From Ignavibacteria bacterium (lineage in GTDB: Bacteria > Bacteroidota > Ignavibacteria > OLB7): 64,000 bases of DNA. Made by a program: the position numbers and the translations under genes. How positions within the stretch are numbered: the stretch's first letter is position 1; every line of letters starts with the position of its first letter. Below the pieces are notes generated by a model that saw only the letters and a program-made list of their open reading frames with translations, was not told the origin of the DNA and did not search any database. Of this stretch, positions 25,295 to 33,339 are shown in pieces. The DNA is taken from positions 806,001-870,000 of the forward strand of contig JACKAE010000002.1 of assembly GCA_020635205.1 (NCBI GenBank). Direction: 5' to 3'.

Positions 25295-26368
25295 TTAGTT
25301 CGACGCCTCTCCAACGATTGGTGAAGCTGTTGTATCGATTATTGCAACACTCTCTTTCTCCTCTTGAGCCGCCAAAGCAGCAGCAACATCGTAGCGCCGA
25401 GCACCGATGAAGTGCGTTGAGTAGTAGTTCGATTCGAGTGAGGAGACGGTTACACCATTGCGGCTTGAAGCGTGAGCAAACATGCCGTTGCCGAGGTACA
25501 TGCCAACGTGCGAAACGTAGACTGCGCTTCGGGTGTTAAAGAAGACGAGATCACCAAATTGAAGTTCATCGTATGTGATTTCATCCTCGCTCGCATCCCA
25601 CTGCGCGGCAGCCGTTCGTGGGAGTTTGTAGCCGACACAACCATACATTGTTCGGGTAAAGGCCGAGCAATCAATTCCACTCTTGGTTGTTCCACCGAAG
25701 AGATAGCGCGTGCCGAGCCACTCTAACAATCCTTCCATGGCAAGTTCCATGTCGATACCATTGTCGGTAATGTAAACTTCATCGTTCAACGCCGCCATGT
25801 AGTCGGTGAATTCTTTATAGAAGTCTTGGATTGTCAGGTCGTCTACATCGTCAAGCAAATCTTCATCTTCCGCCGAGAGTTTGTCTGGGTCTTCTTCCTC
25901 CGAGAGTTCAGAGTCGTCATAGTCCGATCCTGCCGTGATGCGTGGTGAAGTGATGGATGTTACTGCAACAACCGGCGCAACTGTTTCGCCAGCAGTTGCA
26001 GGCATAAGTTGCTGAGTTGAAGCTGTGGGATCTTCAGAGCTTTCTACACTTGCTACCTCCACGTTATCTGGCACTTCAATATCAGCCAGACGAGCAAGCT
26101 CTGGAAGTTTCTCGGCGATCAACGCCATGGCAACCTTTCGCGTAACCTCTGGATTTCCTCGCAAAGTGTAGCGACGTGAAGTTCTTCTTTTAGTGGGGCG
26201 CTTCTTCTTTTTCTTCCCTTTCTTTGCAACGTGGAAGAAGGTTGAGAGGGCATTCAAGCTCTGTGATGAACCTGTTCCCGCATTTGTTGAGTGTGCAAAG
26301 ATTGCTCCCCCCGGCAGGGAAAGGAGCAGAATCAAAGTAAGCGTCGGTAGCGTTCTCTTCAGAATCAC
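25295..26368 (-). CDS. NlpC/P60-family cell-wall endopeptidase
   Basis: Exported 357-residue peptidoglycan hydrolase. After a signal peptide (1-25) come a very basic patch (KKGKKKKKRPTKRR, about 49-62), an acidic Asp/Glu-rich linker (about 149-178) and the C-terminal NlpC/P60 domain (about 205-335). The catalytic triad is visible: Cys234 in SGIDCSAFTRTMYGCVG, His287 in VSHVGMYLGNG and His299 in MFAHASSRNGV. The enzyme should cleave gamma-D-Glu-diamino-acid bonds. The start is GTG at 26368, supported by GGGAG a few bases upstream. A short acidic/Ala-rich tail follows the domain. The peptide-binding lipoprotein gene upstream ends 16 bases away and reads in the same direction, so cell-wall peptide turnover and uptake may be linked (inference). 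Confidence 0.92.
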   Translation of the reverse strand: MILKRTLPTLTLILLLSLPGGAIFAHSTNAGTGSSQSLNALSTFFHVAKKGKKKKKRPTKRRTSRRYTLRGNPEVTRKVAMALIAEKLPELARLADIEVPDNVEVASVESSEDPTASTQQLMPATAGETVAPVVAVTSITSPRITAGSDYDDSELSEEEDPDKLSAEDEDLLDDVDDLTIQDFYKEFTDYMAALNDEVYITDNGIDMELAMEGLLEWLGTRYLFGGTTKSGIDCSAFTRTMYGCVGYKLPRTAAAQWDASEDEITYDELQFGDLVFFNTRSAVYVSHVGMYLGNGMFAHASSRNGVTVSSLESNYYSTHFIGARRYDVAAALAAQEEKESVAIIDTTASPIVGEASN

Positions 26369-26383
26369 GAATCTCCCGATGTA

Positions 26384-28162
26384 TTATGAAGTTGATATTG
26401 TATTCTTACGTACGCGAATGAGGTCAAACGTCTGCAACGGGGTTGGGTGATAGTTCTCGATCCAAGGCTGAGTTAGGTGGCGAACTACGCTGTAGTAGAG
26501 AAATATCCAGGGAGCGTCCTGCAACACAATCTCCTCCATCTGGCCATATAGGCTACTCCACCCCTCTTTAGTCAGAGCTGGGTTCATAGCAGCCAAGTAG
26601 AGGGAGTCAACCTTCGGATTGTGGTAGCGGGCACGGTTTGGTCCAGCAGGTTTGCTGTAGGGGCCGTAGAAATTTGCCATGAAATTCTCTGCGTGGGGAT
26701 AGTCGGCAAGCCAACTTGTCCGCCAGAAGCCAACTTCACCATCGTCGGCCTGCTTCAGGTGGGTTGCATGTTCAGTCTGCCGCAGTTCAACTGGGATGCC
26801 GAGCTTCTTTAAATCCTCCATTACTGCTTGGGCAACCGATCCTGTCCGTTGATTGTTGCTCACTTGAAGTAGAATCGGCGTCAGTCCATCTCCGTTCGGA
26901 TACCCGGCAGAGTCAAGCATCTCACGTGCTTTGTCTGGATTATAGCTATATCCTTTCACGCCGGTAAAGCCGGGAGTTGAAGGGGGGATCGGACCGTTCT
27001 CGGCAGGGATTGCCTGTCCTTTTAAAACGAAGCTGGTAATCTTCTCTCGGTCGATTCCGTAGTTGATTGCCCGCCGCAGGTAGACGTTTTCGGCAAGTCT
27101 CCCATCCTCTTTTACAGTGCGGGTTGTCGGATCCAGTGTGATGCCGTAGTACTCAACTGACATTCCCGGCTTCGAGTAGAGTTTGTAGCTGGAAAATTCT
27201 TCACTCAGCTTTGAGCCATCTTCTGACAAAATTCGTCCGGCAAATGTTGGGTCGATTGTGGTGAGCAGATCGAGGTTCCCCTTCTGAAACTCAGCAAACT
27301 CTGTCGCGGCATCATTCTTGAATGAGCTGACAACTGAGTCGAGGTAGGGGAGAGGGTTGCCAGCTTCGTCTTGCTCGTAGTAGTTTCCGTTCCGTACCAG
27401 AACAATCTGCCGTCCCGGTTCCCACTCAGTCATTCTGAACGGACCAGTACCGACTGGATTACGGAAGAAGTCTTGCCCATATTTCTCCACTGCTTCGCGT
27501 GGGACGATGTAGCCGAAAGGAGTTGTCAACGTGTAGGCGAAGGGAGAGAATGGGGTGGTTAGTGTAATCGTAAAGGTTGAATCATCTACAACCGTAAACC
27601 CAACCACGTGTTCAACTGGATTTCCATTCTCACCACTCTCTCTGCTCTTATAGAACTGGTCCGCCCCCTCCACTTTGCCCCGGAAAATCCAGAAGCCGCT
27701 CGACTTCCCCGGCGTGCAAACCCGCTCGAAGCTGTAGCGGATATCTTCTGCTGTTACCGGGCGTCCCTTCCCATCAGCGAATGATGGATCGTCGCAGAAC
27801 CGAGCATCGCTTCGTAGGTGGAACGTCCAGGTTAGTCCATCTTCGCTTGTCTCCCAGCTTCTGGCAAGTGCCGGAGCAAGGTCCATGTTGGAGTCGAGCG
27901 TGAGTAACCCGTCATATATCTGCTCACCGATCCACCAGGAAGCCTGTTGGCTAATCTGAATTGGATCAAGTGAGTTCGGTTCGGAATTCATATTGAAGAA
28001 AAACGTATTCGAGTCTTTTCGTCCACTATCACCGGCACACCCGATGAAGAGAGTGGCCGAAAGTCCGAGTACCAAAAACGTGAAGAGTTGAGTGCTCTGC
28101 GTGAGCTTCCCGACCTTGCTTGGTGTTCTATTCAAGTTGTTCTGGAGAAAACCGAGTATCAT
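26384..28162 (-). CDS. ABC transporter family-5 peptide-binding lipoprotein (DppA/OppA type), copy 1
   Basis: A 592-residue solute-binding lipoprotein (hydrophobic signal, lipobox LFIGC). Family landmarks: NSLDPIQISQQASWWIGEQIYDGLLTLDSNMDLAPALARSW, WTFHLRSDARF, FRNPVGTGPFRMTEW, RRAINYGIDREKI, and a C-terminal half with DYPHAENFMANFYGPYSKPAG. It binds oligopeptides or similar solutes outside the inner membrane. It starts 3 bases after the stop of a paralogue and is clearly co-transcribed with it. No DppB/C permease or DppD/F ATPase is in the window. Confidence 0.92.
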   Translation of the reverse strand: MILGFLQNNLNRTPSKVGKLTQSTQLFTFLVLGLSATLFIGCAGDSGRKDSNTFFFNMNSEPNSLDPIQISQQASWWIGEQIYDGLLTLDSNMDLAPALARSWETSEDGLTWTFHLRSDARFCDDPSFADGKGRPVTAEDIRYSFERVCTPGKSSGFWIFRGKVEGADQFYKSRESGENGNPVEHVVGFTVVDDSTFTITLTTPFSPFAYTLTTPFGYIVPREAVEKYGQDFFRNPVGTGPFRMTEWEPGRQIVLVRNGNYYEQDEAGNPLPYLDSVVSSFKNDAATEFAEFQKGNLDLLTTIDPTFAGRILSEDGSKLSEEFSSYKLYSKPGMSVEYYGITLDPTTRTVKEDGRLAENVYLRRAINYGIDREKITSFVLKGQAIPAENGPIPPSTPGFTGVKGYSYNPDKAREMLDSAGYPNGDGLTPILLQVSNNQRTGSVAQAVMEDLKKLGIPVELRQTEHATHLKQADDGEVGFWRTSWLADYPHAENFMANFYGPYSKPAGPNRARYHNPKVDSLYLAAMNPALTKEGWSSLYGQMEEIVLQDAPWIFLYYSVVRHLTQPWIENYHPTPLQTFDLIRVRKNTISTS

Positions 28163-28165
28163 GCC

Positions 28166-29950
28166 TCAGCTTCCCCCTTCGGTATTGTTGTAATCGAACC
28201 AAACGCCAACCAGATCACGTCGATCCATTGGGTTCGAGGAGTATCCGCGAACATAAGGTTGCACCAGCCGGAAGTCGAGTGAGTGATAAATCCAGAGCAT
28301 CGGGGCATCGTCTACGGCAATTTGTTCTGCCTGAGCGTAGAGCCGATAGCGCTCTGTGTCGTCAGGAGTTTTCATAGCCTGCTCGAAGAGGGCATCAAAT
28401 TCTGGGTTGTTGTAGCGTGTGGAGTTGATCGGGGAAATCTTTCCCTTCGGGGCAGCATTCTTCCCCCAGAGGAGGTTCAAAAAGTTTTCTGGCTCGGGAT
28501 AGTCGGCAATCCAGGCTAAGCGGAAGAAGGCCGCTTCCCCTTTGTCAATCATGTCGAGATGTTGAGCAAACTGTACTTGCTTCATCTCCACCTCGATCCC
28601 GAGATTTTTCTTCAACTGATCCTGAATTGTCTCCGCCACTTTTTCGTTCAATCCTCCCCCTGAATTCAACTGGAGGGTGATTGCCGGAAACCCTTTCCCG
28701 TCAGGATATCCTGCTTCCGCCATTAAGGCTTTTGCCTTGGCCACGTCGAAGTTATATCCCTTCACCATCTCTGCTGGATAGTTCGGCATTGCCGGAGGAA
28801 CCAAGCCGTGATTTGCTGGTCCGGCTGCCTGTCCCTTCAACACAAACGCGATGATTCTCTCACGGTCGATTGCGTAGTTGAATGCCTGCCGAATCCGCTT
28901 GTCTTGGAAAATTGGGTCGACCGTCAACATGCCGTAGTAGTTAGTGGCAATCGAGGGGATTACGTGGAGAGTAAATTTTGTGTAGTTCCCGGTTAGCTTC
29001 CAGGGAGCAGTTGAACCAATCTCTCGCTTCTCAAAAATTGTCTCGACAAACTCTGGTGGGATTCGGTAGTTCTCCTCGAGGTTCCCTTTCGTGAACTCTG
29101 TCAGCATCGTTGCCTGTTCCTTCTTGAAGGTGAACTGGATGCTGTCGAGGAAGGGGAGTTGGTTGCCATGCTCATCCTTCCGCCAATAGTTTGGATTCCT
29201 CTCTAAAATCAACTCGCGGTCGGCCTCCCAACTCTTCAGAACGAATGGACCGGTTGCCACGATGTTTCTGAAGAAATCTTGTCCATACTTCTCAACAGCT
29301 TCGGGTGGATAGATGTAGGTCATCCCGAGAGCCGGATAGTATTTAAAGGCAGGGAAGGGGCGAAGAAGCTGAATCTGAAATGTGTAGTCGTCAACTGCTT
29401 TGAAGCCGGGAACTCCACCTTCAGGAACTTTTCGGTCGTTATTGGCAGTTGCGTCAAAAAATGCTTGCGCTCCCACAACCTTATCGCGGAAATAGTCTGC
29501 TCCCTTCGTGCCAGATCGAGCGTCGAGAATTCGGTCAAAGCAGAACTTCACGTCACTTGCCTTCATCTCCCGACCTTTTCCGTTGGGAAAGCAGGCGTTG
29601 TCGTGGAAGAGAACACCCTTACGGAGATGATAAGTGTAGGTCAGTTGATCCTCGCTGATCTCCCAATTCTCAGCAAGTTCTGGTTGCAACGTGAGGGAGC
29701 TGTCGAAATCAACAAGTTGATCGGCAATCTGGTGGACAACGTGGTGGCTTGGAGCGTCGTTCAAACCGACTGGATCGAGCGTCTTGATTGCGTCGGTTTC
29801 GTTCATCCGGTAGATCCCGCCGTAGAACTTACCCCCTTCTGCAGGGCGCAACTCTACGTGTTGTTCTGTGCCGCAAGAGACAAGAAAAAGGGTACAAAGA
29901 AGGCTTGGAAGAATAAATCTGAACAGAAAACCGGGTTGAATCAATATCAT
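28166..29950 (-). CDS. ABC transporter family-5 peptide-binding lipoprotein (DppA/OppA type), copy 2
   Basis: A 594-residue paralogue of the gene just downstream. Signal peptide with lipobox LFLVSC, then ETDAIKTLDPVGLNDAPSHHVVHQIADQLVDFDSSLTLQPELAENW, LTYTYHLRKGVLFHDN, FFRNIVATGPFVLKSW, RQAFNYAIDRERIIAFVLKGQAAGPANHG and DYPEPENFLNLLWGKNAAPKG. The same signatures in the same order in both genes indicate tandem duplication followed by divergence, perhaps with different peptide specificities. First gene of a minus-strand set running through the NlpC/P60 gene; its promoter region (29951-30164) holds a run of nine G. Confidence 0.92.
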   Translation of the reverse strand: MILIQPGFLFRFILPSLLCTLFLVSCGTEQHVELRPAEGGKFYGGIYRMNETDAIKTLDPVGLNDAPSHHVVHQIADQLVDFDSSLTLQPELAENWEISEDQLTYTYHLRKGVLFHDNACFPNGKGREMKASDVKFCFDRILDARSGTKGADYFRDKVVGAQAFFDATANNDRKVPEGGVPGFKAVDDYTFQIQLLRPFPAFKYYPALGMTYIYPPEAVEKYGQDFFRNIVATGPFVLKSWEADRELILERNPNYWRKDEHGNQLPFLDSIQFTFKKEQATMLTEFTKGNLEENYRIPPEFVETIFEKREIGSTAPWKLTGNYTKFTLHVIPSIATNYYGMLTVDPIFQDKRIRQAFNYAIDRERIIAFVLKGQAAGPANHGLVPPAMPNYPAEMVKGYNFDVAKAKALMAEAGYPDGKGFPAITLQLNSGGGLNEKVAETIQDQLKKNLGIEVEMKQVQFAQHLDMIDKGEAAFFRLAWIADYPEPENFLNLLWGKNAAPKGKISPINSTRYNNPEFDALFEQAMKTPDDTERYRLYAQAEQIAVDDAPMLWIYHSLDFRLVQPYVRGYSSNPMDRRDLVGVWFDYNNTEGGS

Positions 29951-30164
29951 GTGCTTAAATTTTGCTGAAAATCGCAGGAAGCGGACGCTCGAAGGGCAAA
30001 AATGAAGGAAATTGGGGGGGGGATCAACTTAATTTTTTGTCATTAAAGCAATTCTTCAAGAGAGGTAGTGAAAGGAGTGGAAAAGCAGGGGGAGAAAAGG
30101 GGAAGGGAGCGTGCCGTATATTCTGTCGGGTCAAATTTCAAAATAGATTTTGGGGAAGCTCTAC

Positions 30165-30941
30165 GTGGAAGTTCTGTACACAATCTTGGTCGGTATTCTC
30201 ACCGGTTTCTCAGCCGGTATGTTTGGCATCGGTGGGGCATTACTGAGCACACCACTTCTCCACGAACTTGTTGGCCTACCCGATTTGACTGCTTTAGCTA
30301 CTCCACTTCCGGCAACACTCCCAGCCGCACTTTCTGGATCAATCATTTACTTCCGCGAACGGTTGCTTCGCACTGAAATACTGAAGTGGGTCTTGATCTC
30401 CGGCCTCCCCTGCAATATCTTAGGAGCTTGGCTTGTGAAGTCGGTCTCCGGTTCGATGATGATGATCTTAACCGGCATTTTTATCCTCTACGCTGCAGTT
30501 CTTTTTCTCTCCCGAAGCATGAAGGGGAAGAGATCAGGAGGAGGAGAATCAACATCAAAGCGCAAGGAAGAACCCGAGGTTTTCTCACCACTTCTACTGC
30601 TAACTATCGGGGGCGTTGCCGGATTCCTGTCGGGATTTCTTGCTATCGGTGGAGGGATGGTGATGGTTCCTGCATTTGTAGGGTTGCTCCGCCTGCCAAC
30701 GAAACAAGCCCTCGCAACCTCGTTGGTCTGCGTGGCTGCATTCTCAATCCCCGGTATGATAACTCACCACCTGAATGGATTCATCGACTGGAAAGTTGCT
30801 GGAATTCTCTGCGCAACAGTTTTTCCGATGAGTGCACTTGGCGCACGTGCAACTACCAAACTCCGGTCGGAAACCGTTGAGCTTTCCTTCGGAGTTGGCA
30901 TGTTGATCTTTGCCATTCTGTTTATTCTTAAAAATTTATGA
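30165..30941 (+). CDS. TauE/SafE-family membrane exporter
   Basis: About 258 residues with about eight hydrophobic segments in two related halves, each opening with the family's Gly-rich signature: LVGILTGFSAGMFGIGGALLSTPLL and VAGFLSGFLAIGGGMVMVPAFVG. These proteins (DUF81) export sulfite, sulfoacetate or other small organosulfur anions across the inner membrane; substrate not predictable here. A hydrophilic loop (about 127-145, KGKRSGGGESTSKRKEEPE) separates the halves. GTG 30165 is preferred because GGGGAAG lies 7 bases upstream and the product then starts like its family; a TTG at 30150 would add five residues. Confidence 0.88.
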   Translation: MEVLYTILVGILTGFSAGMFGIGGALLSTPLLHELVGLPDLTALATPLPATLPAALSGSIIYFRERLLRTEILKWVLISGLPCNILGAWLVKSVSGSMMMILTGIFILYAAVLFLSRSMKGKRSGGGESTSKRKEEPEVFSPLLLLTIGGVAGFLSGFLAIGGGMVMVPAFVGLLRLPTKQALATSLVCVAAFSIPGMITHHLNGFIDWKVAGILCATVFPMSALGARATTKLRSETVELSFGVGMLIFAILFILKNL

Positions 30942-30962
30942 TAAGGTTGGAAGCTGCCAAGG

Positions 30963-31004
30963 CAATCAATCCACAATCCACAATCCGCAATCAAAAATCC
31001 AAAA
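30963..31004. repeat. Heptad-period repeat (family B), single arm
   Basis: Six or so 7-mers of AATCNNN form (AATCCAC AATCCAC, AATCCGC, AATCAAA, AATCCAA) end 8 bases before the miaE start codon. Same family as 53099-53137 and 53227-53283. Confidence 0.8.
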
Positions 31005-31012
31005 GAGACTAC

Positions 31013-31588
31013 ATGCTTTGTCTGAAAACACCATCTCAACCTCGCTGGATAGAGAGTGCGCAGGTTGATTTACATAAAATCATGGTCGACCACGCCCACT
31101 GTGAGAAGAAGGCGGCGGCGAATGCAATGGCGTTGATTAACAGATATCCCGAACGGGATTTGTTAGTTCGCAAAATGTTCGACCTTGTCGACGAAGAGAT
31201 GGAACACTTTCGCTACGTTTATCAGATGATTCGAGACCGTGGGGGAGTGTTGCAGCGTGATCCGGGTGACCCCTACGCGCAGGCACTCCACAAGTTGATT
31301 CGGAAGAACGAACCAGAGAGAATGCTCGACCAACTTCTGGTTGCCGCACTGATTGAGGCTCGCTCATGTGAACGCTTTCGCATTCTGAGCGAACACATTC
31401 CCGACTCTGAACTTGCAGAATTCTACGGGTCGCTCTTAGCGTCGGAGGCTGGACACTATCGGGTCTTCTGCGACATAGCTCGCGAATATTATCCAGAGAA
31501 AGAGGTGCGCGAACGTCTGGATGAGTTGGCCGAACGTGAGGCGGAGATTGTACAAAATCTCCCAAACGAACCGATGATGCACGGGTGA
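31013..31588 (+). CDS. miaE: tRNA-(ms2io6A)-hydroxylase
   Basis: Di-iron enzyme of the ferritin-like superfamily that hydroxylates 2-methylthio-isopentenyl-adenosine at position 37 of tRNAs. The 191-residue product has the expected iron ligands in HAHCEKKAAANAM, DEEMEHFRYVYQMI, ALIEARSCERF and LASEAGHYRVF. Length and order match MiaE closely. The frame is open from 30938, but the earlier residues are translated heptad repeat; ATG 31013 gives the family start MLCLKTPSQPRW. The tauE-like gene ends 71 bases upstream. The substrate needs MiaA and MiaB, which are not in the window. Confidence 0.93.
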   Translation: MLCLKTPSQPRWIESAQVDLHKIMVDHAHCEKKAAANAMALINRYPERDLLVRKMFDLVDEEMEHFRYVYQMIRDRGGVLQRDPGDPYAQALHKLIRKNEPERMLDQLLVAALIEARSCERFRILSEHIPDSELAEFYGSLLASEAGHYRVFCDIAREYYPEKEVRERLDELAEREAEIVQNLPNEPMMHG

Positions 31589-31592
31589 TTTC

Positions 31593-31686
31593 AATTCAAA
31601 ATTCAAAAGGCAAAATTCAAAATTGAGAGGAAAAACAACTCCTCATCTCTCCCCCTTTTGAATTTTTACTTTTGAATTTTGAATTT
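31593..31686. repeat. Inverted heptad-repeat element (family A, two arms)
   Basis: Left arm 31593-31624 is built of ATTCAAA units with one AGGCAAA; right arm 31656-31686 is TTTGAAT units with one TTTTACT, close to the reverse complement of the left. A 31-base spacer separates them. A transcript could fold to a stem of about 30 bp, mostly A-U. Confidence 0.8.
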
Positions 31687-31837
31687 CTCCCTCTATCTTT
31701 CCGGCATCTGTTCCCAATAGAGTGGGGCGCTGAGTATATTATGGATGATCCTTCTTCTTGTAGTACCGACCACATAACCCCTACCTACGGGGCTGTCCGA
31801 TCCTATCCACAACCGTGCGGAGGCACGAGAAAGCTAA

Positions 31838-33193
31838 ATGGTTGATCCCGTCTTAGGTGTCGTCATTACCATCGTTCTCGTCCTTGCCAACGGGTTTTTT
31901 GTTGCCGCAGAATTTGCCATCGTCAAGGTGCGGGCTTCGCAGATTGAGCTTCGCGTTCTAACTGGCAGCAAGACGGCAAAGATGTCGCAGACGCTCATTA
32001 CGCACCTCGATGCCTACCTTTCGGCAACACAGCTTGGCATTACGCTTGCCTCACTTGGCCTCGGCTGGGTTGGTGAGCCTATTGTGTCGAAGTTGATTGT
32101 GGGAGTGCTTCACCTGTTTGGTTATACAGGAGGGGAAGAGCTTGCCCACGCCATTGCGTTGCCGGTTGCCTTTGTGGTGATTACTGTGCTCCACATTGTC
32201 TTAGGTGAGCTTGCACCGAAATCGCTTGCTATCCAGCGACCAGAGCAAACTACACTGGCAATTGCCTACCCACTTCGATTCTTCTACATCTTGCTCCGCC
32301 CATTTATCGCAGTCCTGAACGGGCTTGCTAACTGGTTACTTCGCATTGCCGGCATTCAACCGGCGGGGGCGCACGAGCACGCACACTCGAACGAAGAGAT
32401 TCGGCTTCTGTTAGAGCAAAGTCGTGAGGGGGGAACAATTGAAGATGCCGAGCATGAGCTTCTGGAGAATGTTTTCGAGTTTCGTGACAAGATTGTGAAG
32501 GAAGTGATGGTTCCGCGCACCGAAATTGTTGCACTCGACGCCTCGGAGCCAGCCGACGAACTGGCAAAGACAATCATTGAGGATGGCTACACAAGAATGC
32601 CGGTCTATAACGATTCGCTCGACGAAGTGATCGGTATTGTCTACTCGAAAGATCTAATTACGCTGAAAGAACATAGCGACCTGATTATCCTCGAGGATTT
32701 GCTTCGCCCTGTCTACTTTGTTCCAGAGACAAAGCCGATTGCCGACCTGCTGCGCGAGTTTCAACGGCGCAAGATTCACCTGGCAATTGTTGTAGATGAG
32801 TTCGGGGGTACTGCTGGAATCGTTACGCTCGAGGATATCTTAGAAGAACTAGTTGGAGAGATTCAAGATGAGTACGACGACGAACCTGTTGAAGTAGAGC
32901 AGATTGAAGATGGAGTCTACATCGTCAATGCTTCCATTTCTGTGGCCGACGCAAACGATGAAATCGAAGGTTTTGTTCTCCCGGAAGGGGAGGACTATAC
33001 CTCAGTTGGTGGACTTGTCACGAAGTGGTTTGGACGGATTCCGCTGGAGAACGAATCGTTCGAGCGGGATCAAGTGAAGATGACGGTGTTGAAGACAAGC
33101 AACAACCGCATTGAACAGGTGCAGATCGAGGACTTGAATCGAAACGAACTCTACAACGGTTTGGAAGCCTTTAAGAACGAAGAAGAAGAGTGA
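31838..33193 (+). CDS. CorC/HlyC-family membrane protein (DUF21-CBS-CorC)
   Basis: A 451-residue inner-membrane protein with the full CNNM/HlyC-type order: N-terminal DUF21 membrane domain (about 1-180: FFVAAEFAIVKVRASQIE, ATQLGITLASLGLGWVGEP, HIVLGELAPKSLAIQ), two CBS domains (about 210-330: VMVPRTEIVALDASEP, DGYTRMPVYNDSLDEVIGIVYSKDL, HLAIVVDEFGGTAGIVTLEDILEELVGEI), then a CorC_HlyC C-terminal domain (about 345-430). Homologues are linked to magnesium/cobalt efflux; the haemolysin label is historical. Start ATG 31838 has GGAGG 14-18 bases upstream. The C-terminus runs into the repeat region before metG. Confidence 0.92.
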   Translation: MVDPVLGVVITIVLVLANGFFVAAEFAIVKVRASQIELRVLTGSKTAKMSQTLITHLDAYLSATQLGITLASLGLGWVGEPIVSKLIVGVLHLFGYTGGEELAHAIALPVAFVVITVLHIVLGELAPKSLAIQRPEQTTLAIAYPLRFFYILLRPFIAVLNGLANWLLRIAGIQPAGAHEHAHSNEEIRLLLEQSREGGTIEDAEHELLENVFEFRDKIVKEVMVPRTEIVALDASEPADELAKTIIEDGYTRMPVYNDSLDEVIGIVYSKDLITLKEHSDLIILEDLLRPVYFVPETKPIADLLREFQRRKIHLAIVVDEFGGTAGIVTLEDILEELVGEIQDEYDDEPVEVEQIEDGVYIVNASISVADANDEIEGFVLPEGEDYTSVGGLVTKWFGRIPLENESFERDQVKMTVLKTSNNRIEQVQIEDLNRNELYNGLEAFKNEEEE

Positions 33194-33206
33194 GGGAGAG
33201 GAAGAG

Positions 33207-33324
33207 AATTCAAAAGTACAAAGGCAAAATTCAAAACTGAACCGTAGCCTTCTCTTTGTGTTGCCACACTTCGCCACGACTCTCCAAAGATTTTTTTTGA
33301 ATTTTGAATTTTTACTTTTGAATT
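33207..33324. repeat. Inverted heptad-repeat element (family A, two arms)
   Basis: Left arm 33207-33237 (AATTCAAAAGTAC, AAAGGCA, AAATTCA units) and right arm 33291-33324 (TTTTGAAT units with TTTTACT) are near-complementary, separated by 53 bases. The right arm ends 15 bases before the metG start. Confidence 0.8.
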
Positions 33325-33339
33325 GAATCCATTTCTTAA

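Noticed and set aside
29279..29968. 229-codon plus-strand frame opposite a peptide-binding lipoprotein gene
   Set aside because: It is the complement of a well-supported gene with strong family motifs, and its translation has no domain or signal features.
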